The notes beneath the pieces were generated by a model, which worked only from the letters and a program-made list of their open reading frames with translations, did no database searches and was not told the DNA's origin. A program made the translations under genes and the position numbers. This document shows, piece after piece, positions 15,390 to 24,134 of a DNA stretch of 35,214 bases. Origin of the DNA: an uncultured bacterium. Its GTDB lineage: Bacteria > Patescibacteriota > Microgenomatia > UBA1400 > PJMF01. Position 1 is the first letter of the stretch. Each line of letters starts with the position of its first letter. Where the stretch lies: assembly GCA_903891335.1 (NCBI GenBank), contig CAITDX010000003.1:1-35214 (forward strand). The letters run 5' to 3'.

Positions 15390-16958
15390 ATGACAAGAGA
15401 AAGAATAGATCATCTTGAAGAGGATGATAAACACTATAAAGTTCCAGAACTTGAACAGCTTAAACCAAGCGATAAATCTATTATTTTAATATCTGCACAA
15501 GGAGCTGGTAGTGGATCAACAACATTGGCTTACGAAATTCAAAGGAAATTCAAAAAAACAACGTCAAAACAAGTTGATCTTATCCTGATTGGAAAAAGGG
15601 TGCGAGACATGGCCGACATGCACAATGAAACAAGTGCTGCCGGTTTTGATAAAGTTCCACCAGTAAAAGATTTTGACTCGCAAATATATGGAGATGCAAA
15701 TCAACATAATGGACCAGTTATTATAGAGGGAAAACACGCAACTTCGGTTGGACCAAACTTCCTGAGTGGTCGTGAAACTGATATTTATCCAATCAACTTA
15801 TATGTAAATGATTTTATTTCTGCAACTCGAGTTCTAAGAAGAGAGGGAGCTCAGCTTGCTGATCTAGTTCTCTATCCAGAAAAAATTATTGCCTATTTAT
15901 CAATGATTCAAGAAAGAAACAGCCACATAAAAAGTCAAGTTCAAGATTTTAGTAGCTTTCATATTGAATCAACTAAACGAAGAAATAAAGTTGACACATC
16001 TGTTTATTCGCCTCAAGAAATAGCAAATATCATGTTTGGCGATAATTCATGGCTCTACAGTGCTCCTGAATGGGAAATAGATGCCCTGGTTAAGGTCATA
16101 ACGCAACTCAAACAATTGCAGCTAGATCCAAGAATTCAACTTGAATTTAAGGATCTCCCTCACTATCAAACAAACATATTAGCTGTTGAATACAATTTGA
16201 CCCAAAGACTTGCTATTACAAAAAATCAAGTTGGTTTGGCAGAAATTCGCAAAGAAATTAAAAATCGATTATTGGAAGCCACTTTCGCTCTATTGATTCA
16301 AAAAATTCCAAGGTTTTTTACAAAACATCAACAAAGAGATGGCGACCATGAGATAACTATTGATGAGTGTTCTAGAAAATGGACGCCTGAGTATTATAAA
16401 CTAGCAAATATTTGGCCAACTTTAAAATCTATGGTAAAAGGCAAAACCATTATTGACCCTTTTGCCGGCAGTGGTGTTCTCATAAATGTTATTCAGAGTC
16501 TGGAATTACCAGAAAGCGTAACTCTTGCTGATTTATCATATCCTGGAGGACATACTTTAAATCATACGGGTCATTTTTATAATCCAAAATTAAACTCAGA
16601 TATGATTAAGGTTATGTTTGATGAATTACCATCATGGTACAAACCAAACTTTGTTGATAGAAACAGTTTATTCACTACTCATGATGCTCAGAAAATGCCT
16701 TTTGAAAACAGACAGTTTGACTTGGTAGTCTCTGATCCTCCATATGGAGACAACTTGAAGGACGGAGGAATAGAATTTTTCATTGAAACATTACCAGAAA
16801 TTCTCCGTGTAACAAAAGAGGGAGCCATTCTTATAATTCCAAAGAAATGGATTCCTATATTGCTTGAGCAAAAAATGCGGTTTGATCTATTGGTTGAAGA
16901 CATGTCTGGGGGAAATTCAAAAAAACCAACTGTAATGATTTTTGCGCCAAAAAACTAA
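15390..16958 (+). CDS. Fusion: cytidylate-kinase-like P-loop domain + DPPY-type SAM methyltransferase
   Basis: 522 residues, two domains. Residues 30-180 resemble type-2 cytidylate kinases: a glycine-rich loop GAGSGSTT (38-45), IGKRVRDMADMHNE (67-80) like the FReiAkerG segment, PVIIEGKH (109-116) like VieGR, and ATRVLRREG (145-153) like the Ra.RI.REg lid. The Walker A lysine is replaced by Ser43, so kinase activity is doubtful. After a helical linker, residues 340-520 form a class I methyltransferase: motif I DPFAGSG (356-362) and motif IV DPPYGD (449-454), preceded by DAQKMPFENRQFD as in Trm11/TrmG10-like RNA methylases. No THUMP domain is seen. The target may be RNA or DNA. The gene is single, AT-rich, and likely transferred. 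Confidence 0.8.
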   Translation: MTRERIDHLEEDDKHYKVPELEQLKPSDKSIILISAQGAGSGSTTLAYEIQRKFKKTTSKQVDLILIGKRVRDMADMHNETSAAGFDKVPPVKDFDSQIYGDANQHNGPVIIEGKHATSVGPNFLSGRETDIYPINLYVNDFISATRVLRREGAQLADLVLYPEKIIAYLSMIQERNSHIKSQVQDFSSFHIESTKRRNKVDTSVYSPQEIANIMFGDNSWLYSAPEWEIDALVKVITQLKQLQLDPRIQLEFKDLPHYQTNILAVEYNLTQRLAITKNQVGLAEIRKEIKNRLLEATFALLIQKIPRFFTKHQQRDGDHEITIDECSRKWTPEYYKLANIWPTLKSMVKGKTIIDPFAGSGVLINVIQSLELPESVTLADLSYPGGHTLNHTGHFYNPKLNSDMIKVMFDELPSWYKPNFVDRNSLFTTHDAQKMPFENRQFDLVVSDPPYGDNLKDGGIEFFIETLPEILRVTKEGAILIIPKKWIPILLEQKMRFDLLVEDMSGGNSKKPTVMIFAPKN

Positions 16959-16977
16959 TATTATTCGTCTTGTTCTT

Positions 16978-16983
16978 TAAGAT
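16978..16983 (+). promoter_or_regulatory. -10 box of the hydrolase gene
   Basis: TAAGAT, the same hexamer as at 5072, ends 9 nt before ATG 16993. No clear -35. Confidence 0.4.
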
Positions 16984-16992
16984 TTTTCCTCA

Positions 16993-18168
16993 ATGAACCT
17001 CAAAATCACTCTCATCGTATCTCTACTCATTCTCAGCACCATTGGCACTATCTGGTGGTTTAGCACTGACAAGGCTCAAAACCCTACGCGCAAGCTTTCT
17101 ATTACCAGAGAAGAACTCACTCCCACCTCCACTCCTCTCCCGCTCCTTAAATACGCTATTCCGCAACTGAAAGCATTACAAAGCCAACCACAACAAGCAC
17201 TTCAAGTCAAAAAAATCATCACCCAAGATCTAGAAAGCAATCTCTATACTTTTCTTATCAGTTACCAGAGTCAAGGAAAAACCATTTCTGGGGCGCTGAC
17301 ACTCAAGCTTGAGTCAGCAAATTCAGCTACCTCCAACCCCATTACTGAGTCAACACTTCCAACGCCCACTGCTCTACCAATCATTATCATGTTGCGTGGC
17401 TATGTCCCGCTTGAAATCTACTCTCCTGGAGTTGGCACCAAAAACGCAGCATCAGCATTTGCAAATCAAGGCTACCTGACTATCGCTCCTGACTTCTTGG
17501 GCTTTGGTGAAAGTGACACAGAACCAACCGACACTTGGGAAGCACGTTTCCTCAAACCACTCAATATTATGGATTTGCTGGCCACTCTTCAAAAATTCCC
17601 CACAATTAACCTGTCTGCTTTCCCTAAACTTCCGGTTACCACCGTCACTCTTGATCCACAAAAAATTGGTATCTGGGCTCACAGTAATGGCGGTCAAATT
17701 GCCGTCACTACTCTAGAAGCTCTTGCAGAACCAATTCCCACTACCTTGTGGGCTCCAGTGCTCGCTCCGTTTCCCTATTCAATTCTGTATTTTAGTGACG
17801 AATACGAAGATGAAGGTAAAGAAATGCGTAAATACCTCAGTCAATTCGAGGAAAACTACGATGTTTTTGACTTTTCCCTCACCAAACACCTGAGTCACCT
17901 CCAGGGACCACTACAAATCCATCATGGTGGTCGAGATGATAGCGCTCTGCTTTCCTGGAGTGAAGAATTTTTAGCCAAAGTTGACTTAGAAAATGAGCGC
18001 CGTAACAACGAAAGCACTAAGAGTGCAACTTTAGCGGCGCAGCTGAAAAAAATTGAAGTAAATTTCTACTCCTATCCCAATGCCGACCACAATCTCCAGC
18101 CTAATTGGGAACAAGCCATTCAGAGAGATCTCGAGTTTTTTGAGAAAAATCTAAGAAATAAAAAATAA
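16993..18168 (+). CDS. Membrane-anchored or secreted alpha/beta hydrolase (S9/dienelactone-hydrolase-like)
   Basis: 391 residues. An N-terminal signal or anchor helix (4-23) is followed by a Thr/Pro/Ser-rich stretch and an alpha/beta hydrolase fold. The oxyanion strand IIMLRGYVPL (131-140), the APDFLGFGESD segment (165-175), the nucleophile elbow AHSNGG with Ser231, the acid Asp315 or Asp316 in HHGGRDDS, and His366 in YPNADHN give a complete catalytic triad. The enzyme should be a peptidase or esterase acting outside the cytoplasm; the substrate is unknown. It ends 4 nt from the convergent ParB-like gene, with a shared AT hairpin over both stops. Confidence 0.88.
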   Translation: MNLKITLIVSLLILSTIGTIWWFSTDKAQNPTRKLSITREELTPTSTPLPLLKYAIPQLKALQSQPQQALQVKKIITQDLESNLYTFLISYQSQGKTISGALTLKLESANSATSNPITESTLPTPTALPIIIMLRGYVPLEIYSPGVGTKNAASAFANQGYLTIAPDFLGFGESDTEPTDTWEARFLKPLNIMDLLATLQKFPTINLSAFPKLPVTTVTLDPQKIGIWAHSNGGQIAVTTLEALAEPIPTTLWAPVLAPFPYSILYFSDEYEDEGKEMRKYLSQFEENYDVFDFSLTKHLSHLQGPLQIHHGGRDDSALLSWSEEFLAKVDLENERRNNESTKSATLAAQLKKIEVNFYSYPNADHNLQPNWEQAIQRDLEFFEKNLRNKK

Positions 18169-18189
18169 AACTCTATTTCTTATTTCTTA
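18152..18189. terminator. Bidirectional AT-rich hairpin between convergent genes
   Basis: TAAGAAATAA (18152-18161) pairs perfectly with TTATTTCTTA (18180-18189). After one mismatch, AAAT (18163-18166) pairs with ATTT (18175-18178). It spans both stop codons. The stem is AT-only, so terminator strength is uncertain. Confidence 0.4.
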
Positions 18190-18487
18190 TACCGAAAACC
18201 CTTGTTAGGACTAGCGTTAAAACTGAAACCTTACCAACTTTATAAGATTCATCCTCAATTACTTCTGCTTCAATTTCTGGCACTCCTTTTTTCTTTGCAG
18301 CTATGGTCCGATTAGTTCCCTCAACAACATAATCAACCACATCACCTGTTTTGCTTATATCACGAAAAACAACTATAGGCGGAACTGGTTTTTTTGTTTC
18401 CAATAAGGCTTGAATCTTATCCTCTCTTCCTTCCCCAGTAACCAAATCTGCTGGATTAAGTTTTAATTTTTTTTTCTCCTGAGTCAT
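18173..18487 (-). CDS. Small ParB/sulfiredoxin-like domain protein
   Basis: 104 residues from ATG 18487; a TTG at 18499 would add four residues but lies on the promoter. After a Lys-rich N-terminus come the two ParB-nuclease-like elements: VPPIVVFRD (strand carrying the conserved Pro) and VVEGTNRTIAAKKKGVPEIEAEVIE, which matches the v.eG..R..A....g...i...v pattern of ParB and sulfiredoxin folds. There is no helix-turn-helix, so it is not a partition ParB. It may be a nucleotide-binding or nuclease-like stand-alone domain. TATAAT (18504-18499) lies 11 nt before the ATG. Confidence 0.75.
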   Translation of the reverse strand: MTQEKKKLKLNPADLVTGEGREDKIQALLETKKPVPPIVVFRDISKTGDVVDYVVEGTNRTIAAKKKGVPEIEAEVIEDESYKVGKVSVLTLVLTRVFGIRNKK

Positions 18488-18498
18488 AAAAAGCTTCA

Positions 18499-18504
18499 AT
18501 TATA
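18499..18504 (-). promoter_or_regulatory. -10 box of the ParB-like gene
   Basis: A perfect TATAAT on the minus strand, 11 nt before ATG 18487; the predicted leader is about 4-5 nt. Confidence 0.55.
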
Positions 18505-18563
18505 CAAATTAAAAAACATAACTTATTGGCTTTTTATATAAAAAACTGAAGAGATATTATATC

Positions 18564-18579
18564 GTCTATTTCAATAGAC
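18564..18579 (-). terminator. Short hairpin immediately after the rmuC stop
   Basis: GTCTATT (18564-18570) and AATAGAC (18573-18579) are perfect inverted repeats, folding as a 6-bp stem with a 4-nt loop two bases after the rmuC TAG. No T-run follows. This is the same position relative to the stop as the hairpin behind rdgB. Confidence 0.3.
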
Positions 18580-18580
18580 T

Positions 18581-19720
18581 CTAATCTTTAAGCAATTTTA
18601 CTTTCTCTCCCTCCTCCAACAGCTCCACCGAGCTCCCCCGGTATTGTTCAATCTTAGCCAAGCGTTTTTCCATTTGTTTCTTGCGGGTGCCAGCCAGCAC
18701 ATCGTAGGTCTTTTGCAAATTTTCGATACTGCGACCAAACTTCATAAAATCTTCATCGAAGCGCATCCACTCACCCGCAAAGGCATCAATTTGCTTGAGC
18801 ACTTCCTTGATTTTCTTCCCTACCATGAAATTACGATAACTTTCCATGACTGTCCGCGCCACGATCAAGAAACTAAATGGCGAACAAATAATCACCTTCT
18901 GACTCAAAGCCTCATCTATGACATCAGGAAATTTCTGATTGATAAAGGAAAACAAGGCCTCATTGGGCACAAACATAATCGCATAATCCAAAGTGTCATT
19001 TTCAGGTGAAATATAGGCAGCAACTTTATCAACTTTAGTTTTGAGGTCGCGCTTAAATTGCTGCATGTGTGTTTGCTTCTCAGACTGCGTCTCCGCCAAA
19101 GACATTTTTTGCACTTCCTGATAGGGAAACTTGACGTCTACTGGCACATTGCGTTTGTCTGGTAATAGCAAAGTAATATCTGGTTTGAGCACCGACTCAC
19201 CGAGCTTGGCTTGGCGTACATAGTGAATACCTTCTTGCAAACCATTGGCTTGCAAAAGATCTTCAATAATGCGCTCACCCCAGGCACCGCGGGTTTGATT
19301 GTTGGAAAGAACTTTGGCGAGCGTTTCGGTTGAAACTTTTAATTCTTTGGTGAAATCCCGATGCTCTTGGACAGCCGTGGCGACTTTACTGATCTTATCA
19401 ATCTGATCTTTTTCAATAGCGCGAATTTCCTTTTGCTGACTACTCATTTCTTCCCGCAAATCCTTAATCATCTTCTCCAGCATCGCTTGTTTATTGGCTA
19501 AATCATTTTTAATAACATCTTTTTCACCAGCAAGAATCTGCTTGCTTTGTTGCGCAAGCGTATTGGCGGTCATCCCAAACACCTTGTGCATCAAGCTTTC
19601 CAGCTTGGCTTCATCATCAATACCGTCAGTTTTTGCTTCCAAAAGCTTGCGAATTGCAATATAAAAAGCCACCAGTGCTCCAAAAAACAGCAAAATTAAA
19701 ATCAAAGTAGTAGTATTCAT
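18581..19720 (-). CDS. rmuC: DNA recombination protein RmuC
   Basis: 379 residues. An N-terminal membrane helix (5-24) is followed by a long coiled coil (about 45-120) and the RmuC domain (about 130-340), a restriction-endonuclease-like fold. Diagnostic segments are TRGAWGERIIEDLLQ, LKPDITLLLPDKRNVPVDVKFPY (with the D...DvK nuclease-like core), DYAIMFVPNEALFSF and CSPFSFLIVARTV. The family limits inversions and recombination at short repeats. It is transcribed alone, divergent from the 19754 gene, from a -10 box inside a perfect palindrome 10 nt before its ATG. Confidence 0.94.
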   Translation of the reverse strand: MNTTTLILILLFFGALVAFYIAIRKLLEAKTDGIDDEAKLESLMHKVFGMTANTLAQQSKQILAGEKDVIKNDLANKQAMLEKMIKDLREEMSSQQKEIRAIEKDQIDKISKVATAVQEHRDFTKELKVSTETLAKVLSNNQTRGAWGERIIEDLLQANGLQEGIHYVRQAKLGESVLKPDITLLLPDKRNVPVDVKFPYQEVQKMSLAETQSEKQTHMQQFKRDLKTKVDKVAAYISPENDTLDYAIMFVPNEALFSFINQKFPDVIDEALSQKVIICSPFSFLIVARTVMESYRNFMVGKKIKEVLKQIDAFAGEWMRFDEDFMKFGRSIENLQKTYDVLAGTRKKQMEKRLAKIEQYRGSSVELLEEGEKVKLLKD

Positions 19721-19728
19721 AGATGACC

Positions 19729-19740
19729 CTAGTATACTAG
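19729..19740. promoter_or_regulatory. Palindromic bidirectional -10 element
   Basis: CTAGTATACTAG is a perfect 12-bp palindrome that supplies TATACT on both strands: 10 nt before rmuC ATG 19720 on the minus strand and 15 nt before ATG 19754 on the plus strand. Confidence 0.55.
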
Positions 19741-19753
19741 AAGCATAAACGCT

Positions 19754-20272
19754 ATGGCTAGAACCTACGCTCCCTCACGTCTACACAAGCAGCCAGTTGC
19801 TCCTCAAACTACTCCTCAGCCAGCTACTCAGGACATCAAGCAGCGAGTGAGTCAGTCGGCAAAACAACACCAAAAATCCCCGCCTTGGCAGCTTCCTCAA
19901 CCAATCAAGCGCAGATTCGCTGATTACTTGCGCTACAGCATCTGTCTCTTACTCGCTCTACTTGGATACTATGCGACCTATCAACTCATGCTGCGCACGT
20001 ATCCCAGTCAAATCCAACATTTTCTCTGGAACAATAACTATTTACCTTTTACCACTTTAGTTTTTGTGAGCAACTTTTTTTTCTTCACTTTTGTAACACT
20101 CAATCAAAAGTGGGGGTTCTATCTAAGCACTGTAGTCGCGCTTATTCTCTATTGGCGACTCAACCAAATTGAGTTTGATTTACCCGCACTAGTCATCATT
20201 GCGACGACCAGCGCCATCTTATTTTTTTTGATTTTTCAAGATATAATGGTAAAAAATCATGGCAAAAAATAG
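19754..20272 (+). CDS. Four-helix membrane protein, unknown function
   Basis: 172 residues. A polar, Gln/Pro/Ser-rich N-terminus (1-55, several QP and TP pairs) precedes four predicted membrane helices (about 58-80, 95-116, 119-136, 142-163) and a short basic tail. No family is recognised and no catalytic motif is seen. The start is ATG 19754. Its last 14 nt overlap the metG start, so it is probably translated together with methionyl-tRNA synthetase; a functional link is not obvious. Confidence 0.7.
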   Translation: MARTYAPSRLHKQPVAPQTTPQPATQDIKQRVSQSAKQHQKSPPWQLPQPIKRRFADYLRYSICLLLALLGYYATYQLMLRTYPSQIQHFLWNNNYLPFTTLVFVSNFFFFTFVTLNQKWGFYLSTVVALILYWRLNQIEFDLPALVIIATTSAILFFLIFQDIMVKNHGKK

Positions 20273-21677
20273 TTTTTATCTCACCACTACTTTACCGTAT
20301 GTCAATGCTGCTCCTCACATTGGCTTTGCGCTTGAAATTGTTGAGGCGGATGTTATTGCTCGCTATCATCGTGATCTGCTTGGAGAAGAAGTGATTTTCA
20401 ATACCGGCACCGATGAGCATGGTCAGAAAATCTACGAGAAAGCCCTCGAACAAGGTGTTGATCCTAAAAGTTACTGCGATGAGTGGGCCGCTAAATTCGC
20501 TGATCTGCAGCAGCTACTCAACCTGAGTTTCAATCATTTTATTCGCACTACTGATGAGCACCACATTGCCGCTGCCCAAGAATTCTGGCGCCGTTGTCAG
20601 GCTAATGGTGACATTTACAAAGCCAACTACAAAGTCAAATATTGCGTTGGTTGCGAACTCGCCAAACAAGACAGTGAACTGATTGATGGTCGCTGTCCAC
20701 TTCACCCTAAGCAAGAACTTGAGCTACGGGAAGAAGAAAACTATTTCTTCCGGTTCAGTCGCTATCAAGAACAACTCCTCTCCTTATATGCGCAAGACGA
20801 ATTCGTCAAACCTAAGGAGCGTCTCAACGAAATCACTGCCTTCGTCAAACAAGGCCTGAGTGACTTCAGCATTTCACGTTTACGCGACAAAATGCCTTGG
20901 GGCATCCCGGTACCAGGAGACGATGAGCACGTCATGTACGTCTGGTTTGATGCACTCGTCAACTATATTTCTACCCTCAGTTGGCCACAGAATGAAACTA
21001 AATTTACTGAGTTTTGGCCCGGTATTCAGCTGGCTGGCAAAGACAATCTGCGTCAGCAAGCTGCGATGTGGCAAGCCATGCTCCTTTCTGCACAACTCCC
21101 ACCCTCTCGAAAAATCCTCATCAATGGCTTCATCGGGGTTGATGGTCAGAAGATGAGCAAGTCACTCGGTAATGTCATTAGTCCCACCGACTTAGTCAAA
21201 CGCTATGGGCTCGATGCCAGTCGTTTCCTCCTCATTAACCTAGGTACTTTTGGCGAAGATATGGATGTGACTTTTGACAAACTTGATCTCAATTACAACG
21301 CCCAACTTGCCAATGGCCTGGGCAATCTCTGTTCTCGCGTCGCTAAGATGGCAGAACAAGCCGGCGTAAGTATTGAAAGCTCTGTCAATGAGCTGCCCAC
21401 TGAATACACAAGCCTAATGAATGCGTTTGATCTCAAACCTGCACTTGATTGCATCTCAGTCAAAATCAGTGAAACAGATAAATTTCTGGCTAGCACTACG
21501 CCTTGGAAAAAAACGGGTGAAGAAAAAACAGCTATTTTAACTGAAGCAATTGCGCAAATTCAGCAGATTGCTCATATGCTCATCCCTTTCATGCCTAGCA
21601 CTGCCGCTACCATTAAGCAGCATTTCCAGGGTCAAATACAAAGCTTCACCACTGGTTTATTCGCTCGCATCGCATAG
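20259..21677 (+). CDS. metG: Methionyl-tRNA synthetase
   Basis: 472 residues, class I synthetase. The HIGH motif is HIGF (20-23) in VNAAPHIGF, and the KMSKS loop is KMSKS at about 298-302 (GQKMSKSLGN). The zinc knuckle has CVGC and a later CPLH, so the fourth ligand is probably His. The anticodon-binding helices follow. The C-terminal EMAP/tRNA-binding domain of longer MetRS is absent, as in other short forms. It overlaps the upstream membrane-protein gene by 14 nt. A TATAAT (20242-20247) 11 nt ahead of the ATG could be an internal leaderless promoter. tatD follows after 9 nt. Confidence 0.97.
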   Translation: MAKNSFYLTTTLPYVNAAPHIGFALEIVEADVIARYHRDLLGEEVIFNTGTDEHGQKIYEKALEQGVDPKSYCDEWAAKFADLQQLLNLSFNHFIRTTDEHHIAAAQEFWRRCQANGDIYKANYKVKYCVGCELAKQDSELIDGRCPLHPKQELELREEENYFFRFSRYQEQLLSLYAQDEFVKPKERLNEITAFVKQGLSDFSISRLRDKMPWGIPVPGDDEHVMYVWFDALVNYISTLSWPQNETKFTEFWPGIQLAGKDNLRQQAAMWQAMLLSAQLPPSRKILINGFIGVDGQKMSKSLGNVISPTDLVKRYGLDASRFLLINLGTFGEDMDVTFDKLDLNYNAQLANGLGNLCSRVAKMAEQAGVSIESSVNELPTEYTSLMNAFDLKPALDCISVKISETDKFLASTTPWKKTGEEKTAILTEAIAQIQQIAHMLIPFMPSTAATIKQHFQGQIQSFTTGLFARIA

Positions 21678-21686
21678 TGCTCTTTT

Positions 21687-22502
21687 ATGCAGATTTTCGA
21701 CACCCACTGCCACTACAATCTGTCGCCACTTTTGGAAAACTGGCAACAGCATCAACAAACAGCCACTTCAGCTGGTGTCAAAAAAAGTCTGATTGTCGGG
21801 ACTAATTTAGCGAGTAGTCGTCAAGCGCTTGAGATTGTAGCCGATAACAATAGTTCACTGTATGCCGCCATCGGCATTCACCCCACCGAAGCCATGGCGA
21901 TTGAGGATTTCGATCAAACTCTCCAAGAATTAACTGCTTTGACGGAAGTAGCGCAAGTCAAGGCCATTGGCGAAATCGGTCTTGATTTCTATCGACTAGC
22001 AACCAGCCTAGATCCAATCACAGAAATTCAAAAGCAAGAACAACTATTTATCAGACAACTCGAACTTGCCACCCGTTTGCAACTACCAATCGTCTTGCAC
22101 GTGCGCGATCAAGCGGAGACGGCCTATCTACGCGCACTAGAACTCTATCACCGCTACGCCTCCAATCATCAACAAGCGGTGATTTTTCACTGTGTTTCTG
22201 GTCCAACTACATATCTTGAGAAGGCTCTTGCGTTACCCAATAGCTACTTTGGGTTTGATGGCAACCTCACTTTTAAAAATGCGAGCAATATCAGAGAAAT
22301 TTTTACCCTAGTTCAAAAACGCCATCCTGAAAAAATCCTCTTAGAAACGGATGCACCCTATCTAGCTCCCGAACCACATCGGGGCAAAGTGTGCGAGCCA
22401 GCCATGATCGCGCTCACTGCTGCATTTGCTGCAGCAAACTTAGGAGCAGATCTGGAGCAAATCTATCATAATTCACTACAAGTCTTTGACTTGCTCTCAT
22501 AA
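21687..22502 (+). CDS. tatD: TatD family metal-dependent hydrolase (DNase)
   Basis: 271 residues, the standard TatD length. The metal-binding HxH is at His7-Cys-His9 (DTHCH), the catalytic Glu lies in IGEIGLDFY (about residue 95), further His ligands are in LPIVLHVRD and VIFHCVSG, and the final Asp is in LLETDAPYLAPEPHRG. TatD enzymes are 3'-5' exonucleases of single-stranded DNA and RNA with roles in repair. It follows metG by 9 nt, the common metG-tatD pairing in bacteria. Confidence 0.95.
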   Translation: MQIFDTHCHYNLSPLLENWQQHQQTATSAGVKKSLIVGTNLASSRQALEIVADNNSSLYAAIGIHPTEAMAIEDFDQTLQELTALTEVAQVKAIGEIGLDFYRLATSLDPITEIQKQEQLFIRQLELATRLQLPIVLHVRDQAETAYLRALELYHRYASNHQQAVIFHCVSGPTTYLEKALALPNSYFGFDGNLTFKNASNIREIFTLVQKRHPEKILLETDAPYLAPEPHRGKVCEPAMIALTAAFAAANLGADLEQIYHNSLQVFDLLS

Positions 22503-22566
22503 AAACCTTTCAAGCTCATCTAAAAAAAGAACCAGTTTTGTGCAAAGACAGCCAATATACTATAAT

Positions 22567-24069
22567 ATGCCAGTGGTAAAACGTTACTTTCAGCGTCATC
22601 CCGTGCGCACTCGTCGCGCGCTTGAAATCCTACCAGGATTAATTTCTTGGTTTTTGATTTTATTTCCAGTCTGGGGCTCCCTTCTCATTCCTCAAGTAGT
22701 CGCCTACTAGGTCATCATCTTCGCTGTTTACTGGCTCTACCGCTCACTGGTTTTGACTTTTTTTGCCACCATTTCTCACTTCAAGATCAGAGCTTTTAGC
22801 AAGTATGATCATTTGCCTGAATTGCGCCAAAAATTTGCCAATAAATGGGATCAAATTCACCACATCATCGTCATTCCCACCTATCAAGAGCCAGTTACCA
22901 CGCTTGAACGCACTCTCACTGGCCTCAGCAAACAAACCTTTCCTCTCAAGAACCTCCACATCATGCTGTCTTTCGAAGAGCGCGAGGGTAAAGGCGTTGA
23001 TGAGAAAGTCAAAGTTCTACAAGCTAAATTTGGCAAAACCTTCGGTCATCTTTGGACCAGTAAACACCCTGATATTGTCGGTGAAATCAAAGGCAAATCC
23101 TCCAATACCTGCTACGGGGCACGCATGGCTAAAGCCAAGCTAATTGATCAAGTTGGCATTCCGATTGAAAACGTCACCATCACCAGTGAAGATGCTGATG
23201 CCATCTTTCATCCCCACTATTTTTCTTATCTCACTCATTCATTTCTAACTACCGAGAAACCATACAATCGCAGCTGGCAAGGTGGGATTAGTTTCTACAA
23301 CAATATCTGGCATGTGCCCGCACCCATTCGCGTTCTCGCTGCGATTCAATCAGTCATGCAAATCTACATTCTTTCTCGCCGTGATCGTCTGATCAATTTT
23401 TCGACCTATTCCACCTCACTCAAGCACATTGATGAAATTGGGTATTGGGATACTGATGTGATTCCTGAGGATTACCGACTCTTTTTCAAATCGTACTTCG
23501 CCAAAAAAGGTGATTTCGAAGTCGAGCCCATCTATCTTCCTGTTTATGCGGACGCCGTCCAATCCAATGGTTTCTGGAGGAGCATGCATAATCAATATGA
23601 ACAAATCAAACGGTGGGCTTGGGGAGTCAGCGATGATGCCTACATCATCCGTCAATATGTACTCACCGAGGGCATTCCTTTTTGGGACAAAACTATTCGT
23701 GTATTTAAGGTTATCGAGGATCATTTCCTCTGGCCAGTCAATTGGTTTGCGGTGACTGTTTCAGCGATGTTGCCCCCGCTGCTGAATGACGAATTTAATC
23801 GCACCATCATTGGTAAAACCTTACCCCAGGTTACATCCACTTTATTAACTCTGTCACTGATCTCTATGTTCACTATTTTCATCATTGATAGCAGCAATAG
23901 ACCTGCCCATCACAACAAACGCGGTTTCTTTTCCTACCTTATGCAACCGCTTGAATTCATTCTCCTGCCTGTTGTTGGATTTTTCTTCTCTGCATTGCCA
24001 GGAATTGATGCGCATACTCGCCTGATGCTTGGAAAATATCTAGAGTACAAGGTAACTGAAAAAGTCTAG
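22567..24069 (+). pseudogene. Membrane GT2 glycosyltransferase interrupted by an in-frame amber codon
   Basis: The frame from ATG 22567 (MPVVKRYFQRHPVRTRRALE) continues past TAG at 22708-22710, codon 48, in the same frame to TAG 24067-24069, about 500 codons in all. The stop falls between two predicted N-terminal helices (GLISWFLILFPVWGSLLIP and VIIFAVYWLYRSLVLTFFA). The rest is an intact GT2 enzyme: IIVIPTYQEP, the acidic EDADA metal site, the acceptor region with PEDYR, the QIKRW motif (QxxRW type used by processive synthases), and three C-terminal helices. It probably polymerises or adds sugars at the membrane. The main part could be translated from TTG 22753. Options are nonsense mutation, readthrough or sequencing error. 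Confidence 0.8.
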
Positions 24070-24094
24070 GTGTTCCCCCCTTCAATTAATCGAC

Positions 24095-24124
24095 TTGCTT
24101 TTGCTTTCCTTGATCGGCTACAAT
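24095..24124 (+). promoter_or_regulatory. Possible promoter of the GT39 gene
   Basis: TTGCTT (24095-24100), an 18-bp spacer, and TACAAT (24119-24124). The box overlaps the first ATG (24123) and lies 10 nt before the second in-frame ATG (24135), which supports 24135 as the real start. Confidence 0.45.
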
Positions 24125-24134
24125 GGAAAGATCT

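Noticed and set aside
15270..15434. Extended N-terminus of aspS
   Set aside because: The extra residues are not like any AspRS, and the stretch contains a complete promoter for aspS and the divergent gene's promoter.
22708..22710. An alternative genetic code reading TAG as an amino acid
   Set aside because: TAG closes several intact genes at the expected length (gltX, dnaX, rdgB, rmuC), and TGA is also used as a stop, so neither codon is reassigned.
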